Source: Tissierellales bacterium
GTDB taxonomy: Bacteria; Bacillota; Clostridia; Tissierellales; Tissierellaceae
DNA length: 64,000 nucleotides
Assembly: GCA_030146915.1 (NCBI GenBank)
Contig: JASLAT010000034.1
Location: 124,001-188,000 of the forward strand
Direction: 5' to 3'
Positions 25,856 to 34,700 of this stretch are shown here, in pieces. Under the pieces are notes generated by a model. It was not told where the DNA came from. It ran no database searches and saw only the letters and a list, made by a program, of their open reading frames with translations. The position numbers were made by a program, and so were the translations under genes. How positions within the stretch are numbered: the stretch's first letter is position 1; the number at the start of each line of letters is the position of its first letter.

Positions 25856-26857
25856 ATGAATAAAAAATCTCAAATAAAGGTTCAAGATCCAAAAGTAGTA
25901 GTAATAGGTGGTGGGACAGGTTTATCTGTCCTTTTAAGGGGATTAAAAGAGTATACAAGTGATATAACAGCAATTGTTACAGTAGCTGATGATGGAGGTA
26001 ATTCAGGGCACCTTAGAGAGGAGTTAGGAATTTTACCACCCGGAGATATAAGGGCATGTTTATTAGCTTTAGCTAATACAGAGCCTGCTATGGAAAAATT
26101 ATTTAATTATCGATTCAATAGTGGTATATTAAATGGACATAATATTGGAAATTTATTAATTGCCGCAATGAATGATATATATGGCAACTTTGAACAAGCG
26201 ATTAAAGAAATGAGTAATGTGCTAGCTGTAACTGGTAAAGTATTACCTATGACACTTTCTGATGTAAAATTATGTGCGGTTTTGCAAAATGGCAAAAAGG
26301 TTAAGGGAGAATCCCTTATACCTAAGGCTGTGATAAAAGAAAGAAGTCCAATAAAAAAGATATATATGGAGCCGGAGGTAAGCTACCCATTAAAGGAAAC
26401 AGTTGAGGCTATTTCTAAAGCAGATCTGATAGTTTTAGGACCTGGTAGTCTATATACTTCTGTTATACCTAATTTATTAATAAATAATATAGTTGATAAA
26501 ATAGAAAGTTCGTCTGCTAAAAAAGTATATATATGCAATATTATGACTCAACTAGGAGAAACTGATAATTATTGTGTTTCTGATCATGTAAAAGCTATAT
26601 TAAACCATAGTAAATTAGGGTTTATAGATTATGTTATAGTAAATAATGGAGAAATTCCAAAAACTATTTTAAGTAGTTATTCTAAAGATGGATCAGATCC
26701 AGTCAAAATGGATGAATCCGATAGATTTTTTCTAAAGGAACAATCAGTAGATATTTTAGAAGATAATCTTATTGATATAGATAAAGATGGTTATTTAAGA
26801 CATAATAATATAATATTAAATAAATTATTAATGAAAATATATGAGGAGAAGTGCTAA
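25856..26857 (+). CDS. yvcK: YvcK/GlmR-family cell-wall and gluconeogenesis regulator
   Basis: A 333-residue member of the YvcK/CofD-like family with VVVIGGGTGLSVLLRGLKEY, ADDGGNSGHLREELG, PPGDIRACLLALA and NGHNIGNLL. In Bacillus this protein (GlmR) binds UDP-sugars and adjusts carbon flow into peptidoglycan precursors when cells grow on gluconeogenic substrates. That role would suit an organism living on amino acids. The usual third partner, whiA, is missing downstream: the next gene is on the opposite strand and converges with this one after 16 bases. Confidence 0.92.
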   Translation: MNKKSQIKVQDPKVVVIGGGTGLSVLLRGLKEYTSDITAIVTVADDGGNSGHLREELGILPPGDIRACLLALANTEPAMEKLFNYRFNSGILNGHNIGNLLIAAMNDIYGNFEQAIKEMSNVLAVTGKVLPMTLSDVKLCAVLQNGKKVKGESLIPKAVIKERSPIKKIYMEPEVSYPLKETVEAISKADLIVLGPGSLYTSVIPNLLINNIVDKIESSSAKKVYICNIMTQLGETDNYCVSDHVKAILNHSKLGFIDYVIVNNGEIPKTILSSYSKDGSDPVKMDESDRFFLKEQSVDILEDNLIDIDKDGYLRHNNIILNKLLMKIYEEKC

Positions 26858-26873
26858 CTTCCCCTATATATAA

Positions 26874-27386
26874 TTAAATTTCAAATCTTTTTTGAAAATC
26901 TTTTACTATTTTAACTATTTCTTTTTTATAGCTATTATTGCCAGGATAACCTTCTACTAAATATCCATGTTCCTTGACTTTTCCTATTATCATTTGATTC
27001 CTATAAAGATGGTTATCGCCTGTTCCTTGCCATCTCATATCAGTAATAATTCCTATAATAAGTCTTGGAAAACTATTTAAATTATATTCTTCCTCAATCT
27101 CTTTAATAAGTCCAAATCCCATTATTTCACCAGCAACACCATCATCTATAGTAAGTCCATCTAATGATGCAAAAAGTATGTTAGCCTTTTTAAGCTCGAG
27201 ACTATCAGCTTGCGCAATTTTAATATCAGTAATAATATCATCATTATCTTTTTTATTATTAATATCATCGTTCCTTTGTGGTACATATAAACTTATGCCA
27301 GTTTCTTTTTCAATATAGCTTGCAAGATCCTCTGTCCATCTAAACATACCATCGTTAAAAAAATGTGATGCAAAATATCCTTTCAA
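26874..27386 (-). CDS. nucleoside 2-deoxyribosyltransferase-like protein
   Basis: The only minus-strand gene supported in the window, 170 residues. It resembles the nucleoside 2-deoxyribosyltransferase superfamily: an N-terminal MKGYFASHFFNDGMFRWTEDLASYI (shown here as a whole family-like pattern of Rossmann strand plus helix), a degenerate middle segment of Asn/Asp/Lys repeats near residues 38-52, and the signature LDGLTIDDGVAGEIMGFG with the catalytic Glu. Such enzymes swap bases between deoxynucleosides or hydrolyse them in salvage. The start is a TTG (CAA on the plus strand) preceded by AGGAGTGAT. It has its own promoter and is probably monocistronic. Confidence 0.75.
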   Translation of the reverse strand: MKGYFASHFFNDGMFRWTEDLASYIEKETGISLYVPQRNDDINNKKDNDDIITDIKIAQADSLELKKANILFASLDGLTIDDGVAGEIMGFGLIKEIEEEYNLNSFPRLIIGIITDMRWQGTGDNHLYRNQMIIGKVKEHGYLVEGYPGNNSYKKEIVKIVKDFQKRFEI

Positions 27387-27416
27387 AATATCACTCCTAT
27401 AAATTATTTACTATCT

Positions 27417-27446
27417 ATTATACATGAAAAGAATATATATTGTTAA
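27417..27446 (-). promoter_or_regulatory. minus-strand promoter for the deoxyribosyltransferase-like gene
   Basis: On the minus strand, TTAACA (27441-27446), an 18-base spacer and TATAAT (27417-27422), 31 bases before the TTG start. Confidence 0.55.
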
Positions 27447-27515
27447 ATAATAGAATTATTTTTTAAAAAATGGGTATAAGAAATATAAGATTGATAAAAG
27501 ATAAGGAGTGATTAA

Positions 27516-28199
27516 ATGACAGTAGATGTTAATAGAAGAAAAGAAGAAATATTAGAGGCGCATAGAAACAGATTTGCTTGTAAAAAATATGACACTAGTA
27601 AGAATATATCTGATGAGGATATGGATTTTATATTAGAAGTAGGTAGCTTAGCTCCAAGTTCATTTGGATTTCAGCCTTGGAAATTCCTAGTTATTGATAA
27701 TGATGAGTTTAAAAGTAAGGTATTAGAGTCGACTCCTAGACTTAAAAACTCACTAGAAACAGCCGATAAATTAATTGTTATACTTGCTAAAAATAGTAGT
27801 GAGGTTAGATATAGCTCAGGTTATGTGAATCACATGTTAAGAGAAATAAATGGATTCTCAGATAATGAAGCTAAAACTATAAAGGAAGCATTTAGAAAAT
27901 TTCAAGAAAAAGAGAGTAGCTCAATGCATGACACAATGTCAATTTATCACTGGTCATGGAGACAATCCTATCTGCCATTAGCAACTATGGTATCAGCAGC
28001 TAGTGAAATAGGAATAGATACTTGTCCTATTGAAGAATATAATGAGAAACAATTAGAAAAAATATTAGTAGACAAGGGAGTTTTAGATACTAGAGAATAT
28101 AGTGTATCTGTATTATTAGCATTAGGCTACAGAGAAGAACTGCCAATAAAATTAAGAGATAAAAAACAAAGAAAAGATATGGTTGAGTGGATAAGATAA
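27516..28199 (+). CDS. nitroreductase-family FMN oxidoreductase
   Basis: A 227-residue nitroreductase-fold protein. HRNRFACKKYDTSKNISDED is the N-terminal FMN-phosphate binding block, GSLAPSSFGFQPWKFLVI is the family's central motif, and ALGYREE near the C-terminus closes the FMN site. Family members pass hydride from NAD(P)H to quinones, nitro compounds or flavins, but the physiological substrate is rarely known. The start has AAGGAGTGATTAA. It lies alone between the divergent minus-strand gene and a terminator, so it is likely monocistronic. Confidence 0.85.
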   Translation: MTVDVNRRKEEILEAHRNRFACKKYDTSKNISDEDMDFILEVGSLAPSSFGFQPWKFLVIDNDEFKSKVLESTPRLKNSLETADKLIVILAKNSSEVRYSSGYVNHMLREINGFSDNEAKTIKEAFRKFQEKESSSMHDTMSIYHWSWRQSYLPLATMVSAASEIGIDTCPIEEYNEKQLEKILVDKGVLDTREYSVSVLLALGYREELPIKLRDKKQRKDMVEWIR

Positions 28200-28247
28200 A
28201 TCATACTAAAATATATAATTAAAATAAAAAATATGATAATATATAAG

Positions 28248-28276
28248 TAGCTTCTATTAATAGAAGCTATTTTTTT
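28248..28276 (+). terminator. intrinsic terminator between nitroreductase gene and aroC
   Basis: A perfect 10-bp stem, TAGCTTCTAT/ATAGAAGCTA, with a TA loop is followed by TTTTTTT. It lies only 15 bases before the aroC start codon, so aroC must be read from a promoter upstream of it (in which case it attenuates aroC) or from a very short leader. Confidence 0.82.
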
Positions 28277-28290
28277 ATGGAGGTTTTACT

Positions 28291-29412
28291 ATGATAAGAT
28301 TTTTAAACGCTGGAGAGTCACATGGGGATAAATTGGTTGCCATAGTCGAGAACATTCCTGCGAATTTAAGATTTGATATAGATTTTATAAATAAAGAGTT
28401 GTCTAGGAGACAAATAGGATATGGAAGATCTGAGAGGATGAAGATTGAGAGTGATAGAATTAAATTAATTTCAGGTGTTAGGTCTGGGTATACTACAGGT
28501 AATCCAATTAGTTTTACTATTAATAATTTAGGAACTAATATAGAAACAAATGAAGTTTTTAATCCTAGGCCTGGACATGCAGATTTTGCAGGAACTTTGA
28601 AATTTAACCAAGAAGGTGCAAGAAATATTATTGAGAGAGCATCTGCTAGAGAAACAGCAACGAGAGTAGCAGTAGGTGCGATATGTAAGCTTTTGTTAAA
28701 AGAATTTGATATATATGTATATAGCCATGTTATAAAAATTGGAAAGCAGGTAGCAACTGTGAGTTATTATAATAATTTAGACTTGAAAAACTTAAAGTTA
28801 GCAGAGTCATCTGATGTTAGAACTATAAAGAAGCAAGATGAATTAAACTTTATAGAAGAAATTGAAAGTGCAGCTAACAATGGTGATAGCTTAGGTGGAA
28901 GAGTAGAGCTAATAGTTAAAGGTTTACCAATAGGTCTGGGTAGTTATTCTAATTGGGATAGAAAATTAGACGCGAAGCTTGCACAAGCAATTATTTCTGT
29001 TCAAGGAATAAAATCTGTCGTATTTGGAAAAGATTTAAATGAATGTAGTACCAAAGGTAGCGAATATCATGATGAAATTTATTATAATAATAAGTTTTTT
29101 AGAAAAACGAATAATGCAGGAGGGATAGAAGGAGGAATGACAACAGGAGAAGAGCTTGTAATCCGTGCTGATATGAAGCCTATTCCAACCTTGAAAAAAG
29201 AATTATCAACAATTAGTTTTAAAAATAAAAAAACTATTAAGGCGAAGTACGAAAGGTCAGATGTATGTGCAGTTCCATCAGCTAGTGTGGTTTTAGAATC
29301 AGTTGTCGCAACTGTTTTAGCAGATGAAATGCTAGAAATGTTGGGTGGTAGTTTTATGGAGGAAATTACAGAGAGATATAAGAAGTATAAGGAGTACTTA
29401 GATGAAAGATAA
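28291..29412 (+). CDS. aroC: chorismate synthase
   Basis: Chorismate synthase converts 5-enolpyruvylshikimate 3-phosphate to chorismate using reduced FMN, the last step of the shikimate pathway. The 373-residue length is typical. Motifs are LNAGESHGDKLVAIVE (signature 1), RRQIGYGRSERM, FNPRPGHADFAGTLKF, ERASARETATRVAVGA (signature 2 region), and SDVCAVPSASVVLESVVATV near the C-terminus. It overlaps aroA by 11 bases. Other shikimate genes are not nearby, so the pathway genes are scattered. The start has TGGAGGTTTTAC. Confidence 0.95.
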   Translation: MIRFLNAGESHGDKLVAIVENIPANLRFDIDFINKELSRRQIGYGRSERMKIESDRIKLISGVRSGYTTGNPISFTINNLGTNIETNEVFNPRPGHADFAGTLKFNQEGARNIIERASARETATRVAVGAICKLLLKEFDIYVYSHVIKIGKQVATVSYYNNLDLKNLKLAESSDVRTIKKQDELNFIEEIESAANNGDSLGGRVELIVKGLPIGLGSYSNWDRKLDAKLAQAIISVQGIKSVVFGKDLNECSTKGSEYHDEIYYNNKFFRKTNNAGGIEGGMTTGEELVIRADMKPIPTLKKELSTISFKNKKTIKAKYERSDVCAVPSASVVLESVVATVLADEMLEMLGGSFMEEITERYKKYKEYLDER

Positions 29413-30649
29413 AAAATCTATAAAGATAAGTGGAAAAAAGATAGTGAATGGGATTATTGAAGTACCTGGTGATAAATCTATATCTCATAGAAGCGTAATT
29501 CTAGGTTCATTAAATAATAAAACTATTGATATAAAGAATATATTAATCTCAGATGATGTAATATCTACGATTAAAGCCTTTAGACAAATGGGTGTAAAAA
29601 TTGATATTATAGGTGCAAATAATATTAGAATCTTTGGAGTAGGTATCAATGGATTAATTGCTAGTAAAGATTTAATAAATTGTGGAAATTCAGGTACAAC
29701 TATGAGGTTATTAGCAGGATTACTATCTGGACAATCATTTAATTCTACTTTAGTTGGAGATGAATCTTTAAGTTTAAGACCTATGGGAAGAGTAATAAAG
29801 CCGTTGTCTTTAATGGGAGCAAAAATAAATTCTGATAATTTAAAACCACCACTTAAGATTAAAGGACAAAGAAAACTTAAACCAATTAAATATGAGATGG
29901 AAGTTGAAAGTGCTCAGGTTAAATCAGCTATACTTTTAGCATCATTATCTCAAGGAATAACATCAAAAGTTATAGAGAATAATAAGAGTAGAAATCATAC
30001 AGAAATTATGATCGATTATTTTACTAAAAAAGATTTTAATGTCGATAATTTATTTATACCTAGTGATATATCATCTGCAGCATATTTTATGGGATTAGCA
30101 TTAATTTCAAAAGGCTCAAATATTGTGTTACATAATATTGGGTTAAATCCAACTAGAACTGGAATAATAAAAATATTCAAATCAATGGGTGCTAATATAC
30201 TTGTAACAAATATTAAAAAAGTTAATGGTGAATTTCTTGGTACTATAAAAGTTAGTAGTTCCGAATTAAAAGGGATAGAGGTACCTAGAAAAATGATACC
30301 TAACATTATAGATGATATTCCTATATTAGCTGTAGTATCGTGCTTTAGTAAAGGAGAGACTATATTAAGAGGTGCTAGAGAATTAAGAGTTAAAGAATCT
30401 GATAGAATAAAAGTATTAGTAGAGGGATTATCAAAGTTTGGTGTAGATATAGAAGAATTCGAAGATGGATTTAAAATAAATCCTAGAGAGAAATATTATC
30501 CAGCAAAAGTAAATTCATATAATGATCATAGGATGGCAATGGCTTTTTCTATAATGGCATCAAATATAAATGGTACAAGTGAAATCTTAGGATATAACAG
30601 TGTCAACATATCTTTTCCTGATTTTTATCAAATATTAAAAAATATTTAG
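29402..30649 (+). CDS. aroA: 3-phosphoshikimate 1-carboxyvinyltransferase (EPSP synthase)
   Basis: EPSP synthase joins phosphoenolpyruvate to shikimate 3-phosphate, the step before chorismate synthase. The 415 residues show VPGDKSISHRSVILGSL (substrate-binding Lys and Ser-Arg), NCGNSGTTMRLLAGLLSGQ (the PEP-binding loop, with Gly in the GNSGT motif), LRPMGRVIKPL, ELRVKESDRIK and YNDHRMAMAFSIMA. It starts inside the end of aroC behind AAGGAG, indicating translational coupling. The loop has GNSGTT rather than the GNAGTA of many bacteria, so it belongs with the Gram-positive class II-like enzymes; this is a family-level observation and says nothing measured about inhibitor response. Confidence 0.95.
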   Translation: MKDKKSIKISGKKIVNGIIEVPGDKSISHRSVILGSLNNKTIDIKNILISDDVISTIKAFRQMGVKIDIIGANNIRIFGVGINGLIASKDLINCGNSGTTMRLLAGLLSGQSFNSTLVGDESLSLRPMGRVIKPLSLMGAKINSDNLKPPLKIKGQRKLKPIKYEMEVESAQVKSAILLASLSQGITSKVIENNKSRNHTEIMIDYFTKKDFNVDNLFIPSDISSAAYFMGLALISKGSNIVLHNIGLNPTRTGIIKIFKSMGANILVTNIKKVNGEFLGTIKVSSSELKGIEVPRKMIPNIIDDIPILAVVSCFSKGETILRGARELRVKESDRIKVLVEGLSKFGVDIEEFEDGFKINPREKYYPAKVNSYNDHRMAMAFSIMASNINGTSEILGYNSVNISFPDFYQILKNI

Positions 30650-30651
30650 TT

Positions 30652-30680
30652 TTGATTTTTATACTGATAAGGCTTATAAT
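30652..30680 (+). promoter_or_regulatory. promoter of PduL-type phosphotransacylase gene
   Basis: TTGATT, a 17-base spacer and TATAAT. The start of transcription would be near 30687, giving a leader of about 40 bases. Confidence 0.75.
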
Positions 30681-30726
30681 GTAATATAGTGTAAAAATAT
30701 ATTATCAAAATAGGAGGATTATTATA

Positions 30727-31299
30727 ATGAAAAATGAATTACCAATAGCTATGTCTAATCGTCACATTCATGTTAGTGAGGAAGCTTTAAAAGTGTTATT
30801 TGGAGAAGGTTACGAATTAACACCTATTAAAGACCTTTCTCAACCAGGGCAATTTGCTTGTGATGAAAAAGTTGATATAGAAGGACCAAGAGGTACTATT
30901 AAAGGTGTAAGAATTTTAGGACCTACTAGAAAAGATACTCAATTAGAAATTTCTATTTCAGATGCTTTTTCACTTGGAGTAAACCCTGTGATAAGGGACT
31001 CAGGAGATATAGAAGACACACCAGGTGTTAAAATAATAGGACCAAAAGGCGAATATGAAATAGATAAGGGAGTAATAGTTGCTGCTAGACATATTCATAT
31101 GCATACAGAAGATGCAAAAGAGTTTGGGGTAAAAGATAATGATAAAGTTGACATTAAAGTTAACGGAGATAGAGGAGTAATATTCAATAACGTATTAATC
31201 AGAGTATCTGATAATTATAAGTTAGAGATGCACGTAGATATGGAAGAAGGAAATGCTTCAGGTGCAAAAAATGGAGATATTGTTACTATAGTTAGATAA
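30727..31299 (+). CDS. pduL: PduL-type phosphate acyltransferase
   Basis: PduL enzymes swap CoA for phosphate on acetyl- or propionyl-CoA, so that acetate kinase can make ATP. The 190 residues contain both PduL half-domains, with zinc-binding histidines in SNRHIHVSEE and AARHIHMHTEDAKEFG, and the C-terminal block DEEGNAsG-like HVDMEEGNASGAKNGD. The N-terminus begins almost directly at the first domain, so the encapsulation helix that targets PduL to microcompartments is absent. No shell protein gene is near. It is therefore probably a housekeeping cytosolic phosphotransacetylase. It has its own promoter and terminator. Confidence 0.9.
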   Translation: MKNELPIAMSNRHIHVSEEALKVLFGEGYELTPIKDLSQPGQFACDEKVDIEGPRGTIKGVRILGPTRKDTQLEISISDAFSLGVNPVIRDSGDIEDTPGVKIIGPKGEYEIDKGVIVAARHIHMHTEDAKEFGVKDNDKVDIKVNGDRGVIFNNVLIRVSDNYKLEMHVDMEEGNASGAKNGDIVTIVR

Positions 31300-31341
31300 A
31301 ATAAAAATAAGTCTTATCTTTGGATAAGGCTTATTTTTATT
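31300..31341 (+). terminator. intrinsic terminator of pduL
   Basis: A 19-bp stem, AATAAAAATAAGTCTTATC paired with GATAAGGCTTATTTTTATT (one G-U), with a TTTG loop. Its own 3' arm supplies the U run. Confidence 0.85.
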
Positions 31342-31382
31342 TTATAATATAGAGGGTATTAATCTTAATGGAGGAGATATTA

Positions 31383-32663
31383 ATGGATAGAATTAAAATT
31401 AGTGAAGGAGTATATTTAAACTTGCTTGAAAGTGAAAAGTTTAAAACAGATTCTATTATAATAAATATAATAAGACCTTTAAGCAGAGAAGAAGTTACAA
31501 AAAATACTTTACTGCCTATGGTTTTAAAACAGGGATCTGAGGATTATAAAAATAATATAACGATTCAAAGAAAATTAGAGGATTTATATGGTGCAAGGTT
31601 AGGGGCTAATATCTTAGTTAGAGGGAATAAACATATTATAAGGTTTTATATAGATTTTATAGATAAAAGTTATGTTACTAAAGATAATTATTTAGAAGAA
31701 ATTTTAGACATAATTAACTCTATAGTATTTAAGCCTAAAGTGGAAAATGGGTACTTTAACCACGATATAGTTGAGCAAGAAAAGAAAAATTTAAAGCAAA
31801 AAATTGATGGGAAAATTAACGATAAAAGAAATTATGCTATAGAAAGAACTTTAGAAGAGATGTGTAGTAATGAGAGTTTTGGACTGAGTCAATTAGGATA
31901 TACTGAGGATTTAGATAATATAGACAATATTAATTTATACAAATATTACCTTGATATATTATCTACTAGTCCTATAGAAATTTATTATGGTGGCAGGTAT
32001 GTAAATTTCATTAAAAATTATTATGATAAAAATCCTATAAGAACTGAGAGAAGTAAAATAGTAAAATTCGAAAGAGAGCTAATAGATAATAAAATTGAAA
32101 GTGTCAAAAAAATTAGAGAAAAATATAATATAAATCAAGGTAAGCTAGTATTAGGTTATAGAAGTGATATACCTTATGAAAATAGCTTATATACGAGTTT
32201 GCTAATAGGAAACTTAATTTTTGGTGGTGGGCCTAATTCTAAGTTATTTCTTAATGTTAGGGAGAAAGAAAGCTTAGCGTATTATATAGTATCTAGGCTT
32301 TATAAATATAAGTCAATAATTTTAGTTGATTGTGGAATAGAATTTAATGATTATAGTAAAGCACTGAGTATAATTAAAAAGGAGCTTAAAGACATACAAA
32401 AAGGTAAATTTACTGAAGAGGATATAAAAATAGCTAAAAAAGCAATAATATCGGCTTTAAATTCGTCTAAAGATAGCATGGATAGTCTTTTAGAACAAGG
32501 ATTTTCAGGATTATTATCAAATGATAATAGAACAATAGAGGATAAAATTAAAGATATAAATCTAGTAGAAAGAGATGATATTATTAAAGCTATGAACAGT
32601 TTAAACCTAGATACAATATACTTTATGGATGGATTAGGAGAGGGTATTGATGAAAATATTTAA
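31383..32663 (+). CDS. M16-family peptidase-like subunit without the zinc motif (YmfF-like)
   Basis: A 426-residue M16B insulinase-fold protein. The HxxEH zinc motif is absent from its N-terminal half; that region reads LPMVLKQGSEDYKNN. It keeps the C-terminal M16 block FGGGPNSKLFLNVREKESLA followed by YYIVSR, which supplies Arg/Tyr substrate contacts in heterodimeric M16B enzymes. With the next gene, which does have HxxEH, it should form a heterodimer like YmfF/YmfH of Bacillus. The start is the ATG six bases after GGAGGAG; an in-frame ATG 15 bases earlier lies before that ribosome binding site. It overlaps the next gene by 14 bases. Confidence 0.85.
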   Translation: MDRIKISEGVYLNLLESEKFKTDSIIINIIRPLSREEVTKNTLLPMVLKQGSEDYKNNITIQRKLEDLYGARLGANILVRGNKHIIRFYIDFIDKSYVTKDNYLEEILDIINSIVFKPKVENGYFNHDIVEQEKKNLKQKIDGKINDKRNYAIERTLEEMCSNESFGLSQLGYTEDLDNIDNINLYKYYLDILSTSPIEIYYGGRYVNFIKNYYDKNPIRTERSKIVKFERELIDNKIESVKKIREKYNINQGKLVLGYRSDIPYENSLYTSLLIGNLIFGGGPNSKLFLNVREKESLAYYIVSRLYKYKSIILVDCGIEFNDYSKALSIIKKELKDIQKGKFTEEDIKIAKKAIISALNSSKDSMDSLLEQGFSGLLSNDNRTIEDKIKDINLVERDDIIKAMNSLNLDTIYFMDGLGEGIDENI

Positions 32664-33939
32664 AAATGAAGAGTTAAATCAGAAACTTTACTATAAAAAA
32701 AGCAATAAGGGACTAGATGTTTATTTTATGCCAAAAAAAGGATTTACTAAACAATATGCTAGTTTCTCTACTAGATATGGTTCGATAGATAATAAGTTTG
32801 TTCCTTTAGGAGAAGATGAAATTATAGAAGTTCCTGAAGGTATAGCCCACTTTTTAGAACACAAATTATTTGAGGAACCCGATATAAATGTATTTGATAA
32901 ATTTTCTAAATTAGGGTCTAGCGCTAATGCTTTTACTAGTTTTACTCAAACATCATATTTATTTTCAAGTACGGAGAAGTTCTATGAGAATCTGAAATTA
33001 CTAGTAAAATTTGTACAAAATCCATATTTTACAGATGAAAATATACAGAAAGAGAAAGGTATTATAGCACAAGAAATTAAAATGTATGAGGATGATGCAA
33101 GTTGGAGAGTATTCTTTAATGCTTTAAATGCTTTGTATCATAATCATCCAGTAAAAATCGATATAGCTGGAACAGTGGAATCTATACAAAAAATAGATAA
33201 AGATTTATTATATACTTGCTATAGAACATTCTATAACAATTCTAATATGAATTTATTTATTGTTGGAGATTTATCTTTTGATCAAATTATGAAAGAGATT
33301 GAGAGTGTTGAGGTAGAAAACTTAAGAACTTCTGAAGATATCAAAAGAATTTTTCCAAATGAGCCTGAAAAAATCAATAAAAAATTAATTGAAGAAGAGA
33401 TGGCAACATCAAATCCATTATTTTATATAGGATTTAAAGATTTAAATTTAGGGTTAGAAGGCAGGGAAGATGTTAAAAAAGATATGATAAGTAATATACT
33501 TTTGGATATGCTTTTTGGAGAAAGTTCAGAGTTTTATAATGAGCTTTATTCTAAGGGAGAAATAAGCTCTCATTTTGGAGCATATTATACAGGAAATTAT
33601 AATTTTGGTCATTCATTTGTAGTTGGTGAAGCTGATAATCCTAAAAAAATTTATCAGAATGTTATTGAGCATATTTCAAAGCCATGTGAGCAAACTCTAG
33701 ATATAGAGTCATTTAATAGAGTTAAGAGTAATGAGATTGGAAATTTTATAATGAATTTTGACTCAGTTGATTATATAGGGAATATCGGTGCAAATTTTGC
33801 ACTTTCTGATTTTAATATCTTAGATTATTTAGATTTATTAAGAGAAATAGAGTTTAAAGATATAATAGAAAGATACAATGAGCACTTGAATGAAGATAAT
33901 TCTATATTATCTATTATTAATCCAGAGAAGAGGATGTGA
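32650..33939 (+). CDS. M16-family zinc metallopeptidase, catalytic subunit (YmfH-like)
   Basis: The catalytic partner of the preceding subunit, 429 residues. The inverted zinc motif is EGIAHFLEHKLFEEPD (His-Phe-Leu-Glu-His near residue 74), and the third ligand lies in the downstream EKGIIAQEIKMYEDD. The N-terminal lobe is therefore active, while the C-terminal half is the usual degenerate repeat. The start is an ATG five bases after GGAGAGGG, with a TTG directly before it. No signal peptide is present. In Firmicutes such pairs process small peptides or signalling precursors, but the substrate is not known here. lgt follows after five bases. Confidence 0.88.
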   Translation: MKIFKNEELNQKLYYKKSNKGLDVYFMPKKGFTKQYASFSTRYGSIDNKFVPLGEDEIIEVPEGIAHFLEHKLFEEPDINVFDKFSKLGSSANAFTSFTQTSYLFSSTEKFYENLKLLVKFVQNPYFTDENIQKEKGIIAQEIKMYEDDASWRVFFNALNALYHNHPVKIDIAGTVESIQKIDKDLLYTCYRTFYNNSNMNLFIVGDLSFDQIMKEIESVEVENLRTSEDIKRIFPNEPEKINKKLIEEEMATSNPLFYIGFKDLNLGLEGREDVKKDMISNILLDMLFGESSEFYNELYSKGEISSHFGAYYTGNYNFGHSFVVGEADNPKKIYQNVIEHISKPCEQTLDIESFNRVKSNEIGNFIMNFDSVDYIGNIGANFALSDFNILDYLDLLREIEFKDIIERYNEHLNEDNSILSIINPEKRM

Positions 33940-33944
33940 TTTAA

Positions 33945-34688
33945 ATGGATCCAATAGCTTTTAGTATATTTGGTATTGATGTAGCTTGGTATGGTATTAT
34001 AATAGCTACAGCCATGCTAATAGGAACAGCTTTAGGTATAAAGGAAGCAAATAAAGTTGGACTAGGAGAAGACTTATTACTAGATTTTTTAATAATATCC
34101 ATACCTTTATCTATAATAGGAGCTAGGTTATATTATGTTTTGTTTAGGTGGGATTATTATAAAGGTGATATTTTAAAGATTGTAGACATTAGAAGCGGAG
34201 GACTTGCAATTCACGGTGGTGTTATAATGGCAATATTAGTTGCTATTATATATACAAAAGTTAAAGGAATTAATTTTTGGATATTAGCAGATATAGCAGC
34301 ACCCAGCTTGGTTCTAGGACAATCAATAGGTAGATGGGGTAACTATATAAACAAAGAAGCACATGGTGGGCCTACAAATTTACCTTGGGGAATATTAGTT
34401 GATGGTGTTAAAGTACATCCAACATTTTTATATGAGTCTTTGTGGAATTTTTTCTTATTTTTATTTTTGATAAATTATAGAAAGAAGTATCAAAAATTAC
34501 CTGGAGAATTATTTTTAATATATTTATCAGGATATTCATTTATAAGATATTTTATCGAGAGTTTAAGAACAGATAGTTTAATGATAGGAAATTTAAAGAT
34601 AGCACAAGTAGTAAGTATTTTAGGTTTTTTATTAGGTATAATAATATTTATCTATAGAAGAAAGACTAAAATAACCAGCCGTTTATAG
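33945..34688 (+). CDS. lgt: prolipoprotein diacylglyceryl transferase
   Basis: Lgt attaches diacylglycerol to the lipobox cysteine of prolipoproteins in the membrane, for instance the two peptide-binding lipoproteins at 3.7-7 kb. The 247 residues have about seven membrane segments, and the conserved blocks GGLAIHGGVIMAI, GQSIGRWGNYINKEAHGG (the Lgt signature) and PTFLYESLWN. Length is slightly short but normal for Firmicutes. It is probably in one transcript with the M16 pair and ends in a terminator that overlaps its stop codon. Confidence 0.94.
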   Translation: MDPIAFSIFGIDVAWYGIIIATAMLIGTALGIKEANKVGLGEDLLLDFLIISIPLSIIGARLYYVLFRWDYYKGDILKIVDIRSGGLAIHGGVIMAILVAIIYTKVKGINFWILADIAAPSLVLGQSIGRWGNYINKEAHGGPTNLPWGILVDGVKVHPTFLYESLWNFFLFLFLINYRKKYQKLPGELFLIYLSGYSFIRYFIESLRTDSLMIGNLKIAQVVSILGFLLGIIIFIYRRKTKITSRL

Positions 34689-34700
34689 CTGGTTATTTTT
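34668..34700 (+). terminator. intrinsic terminator overlapping end of lgt
   Basis: AATAACCAGC pairs with GCTGGTTATT and is followed by TTT. The lgt stop codon TAG lies in the loop and 3' arm. The rest of the gap to rsmH shows no convincing promoter to me. Confidence 0.85.
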
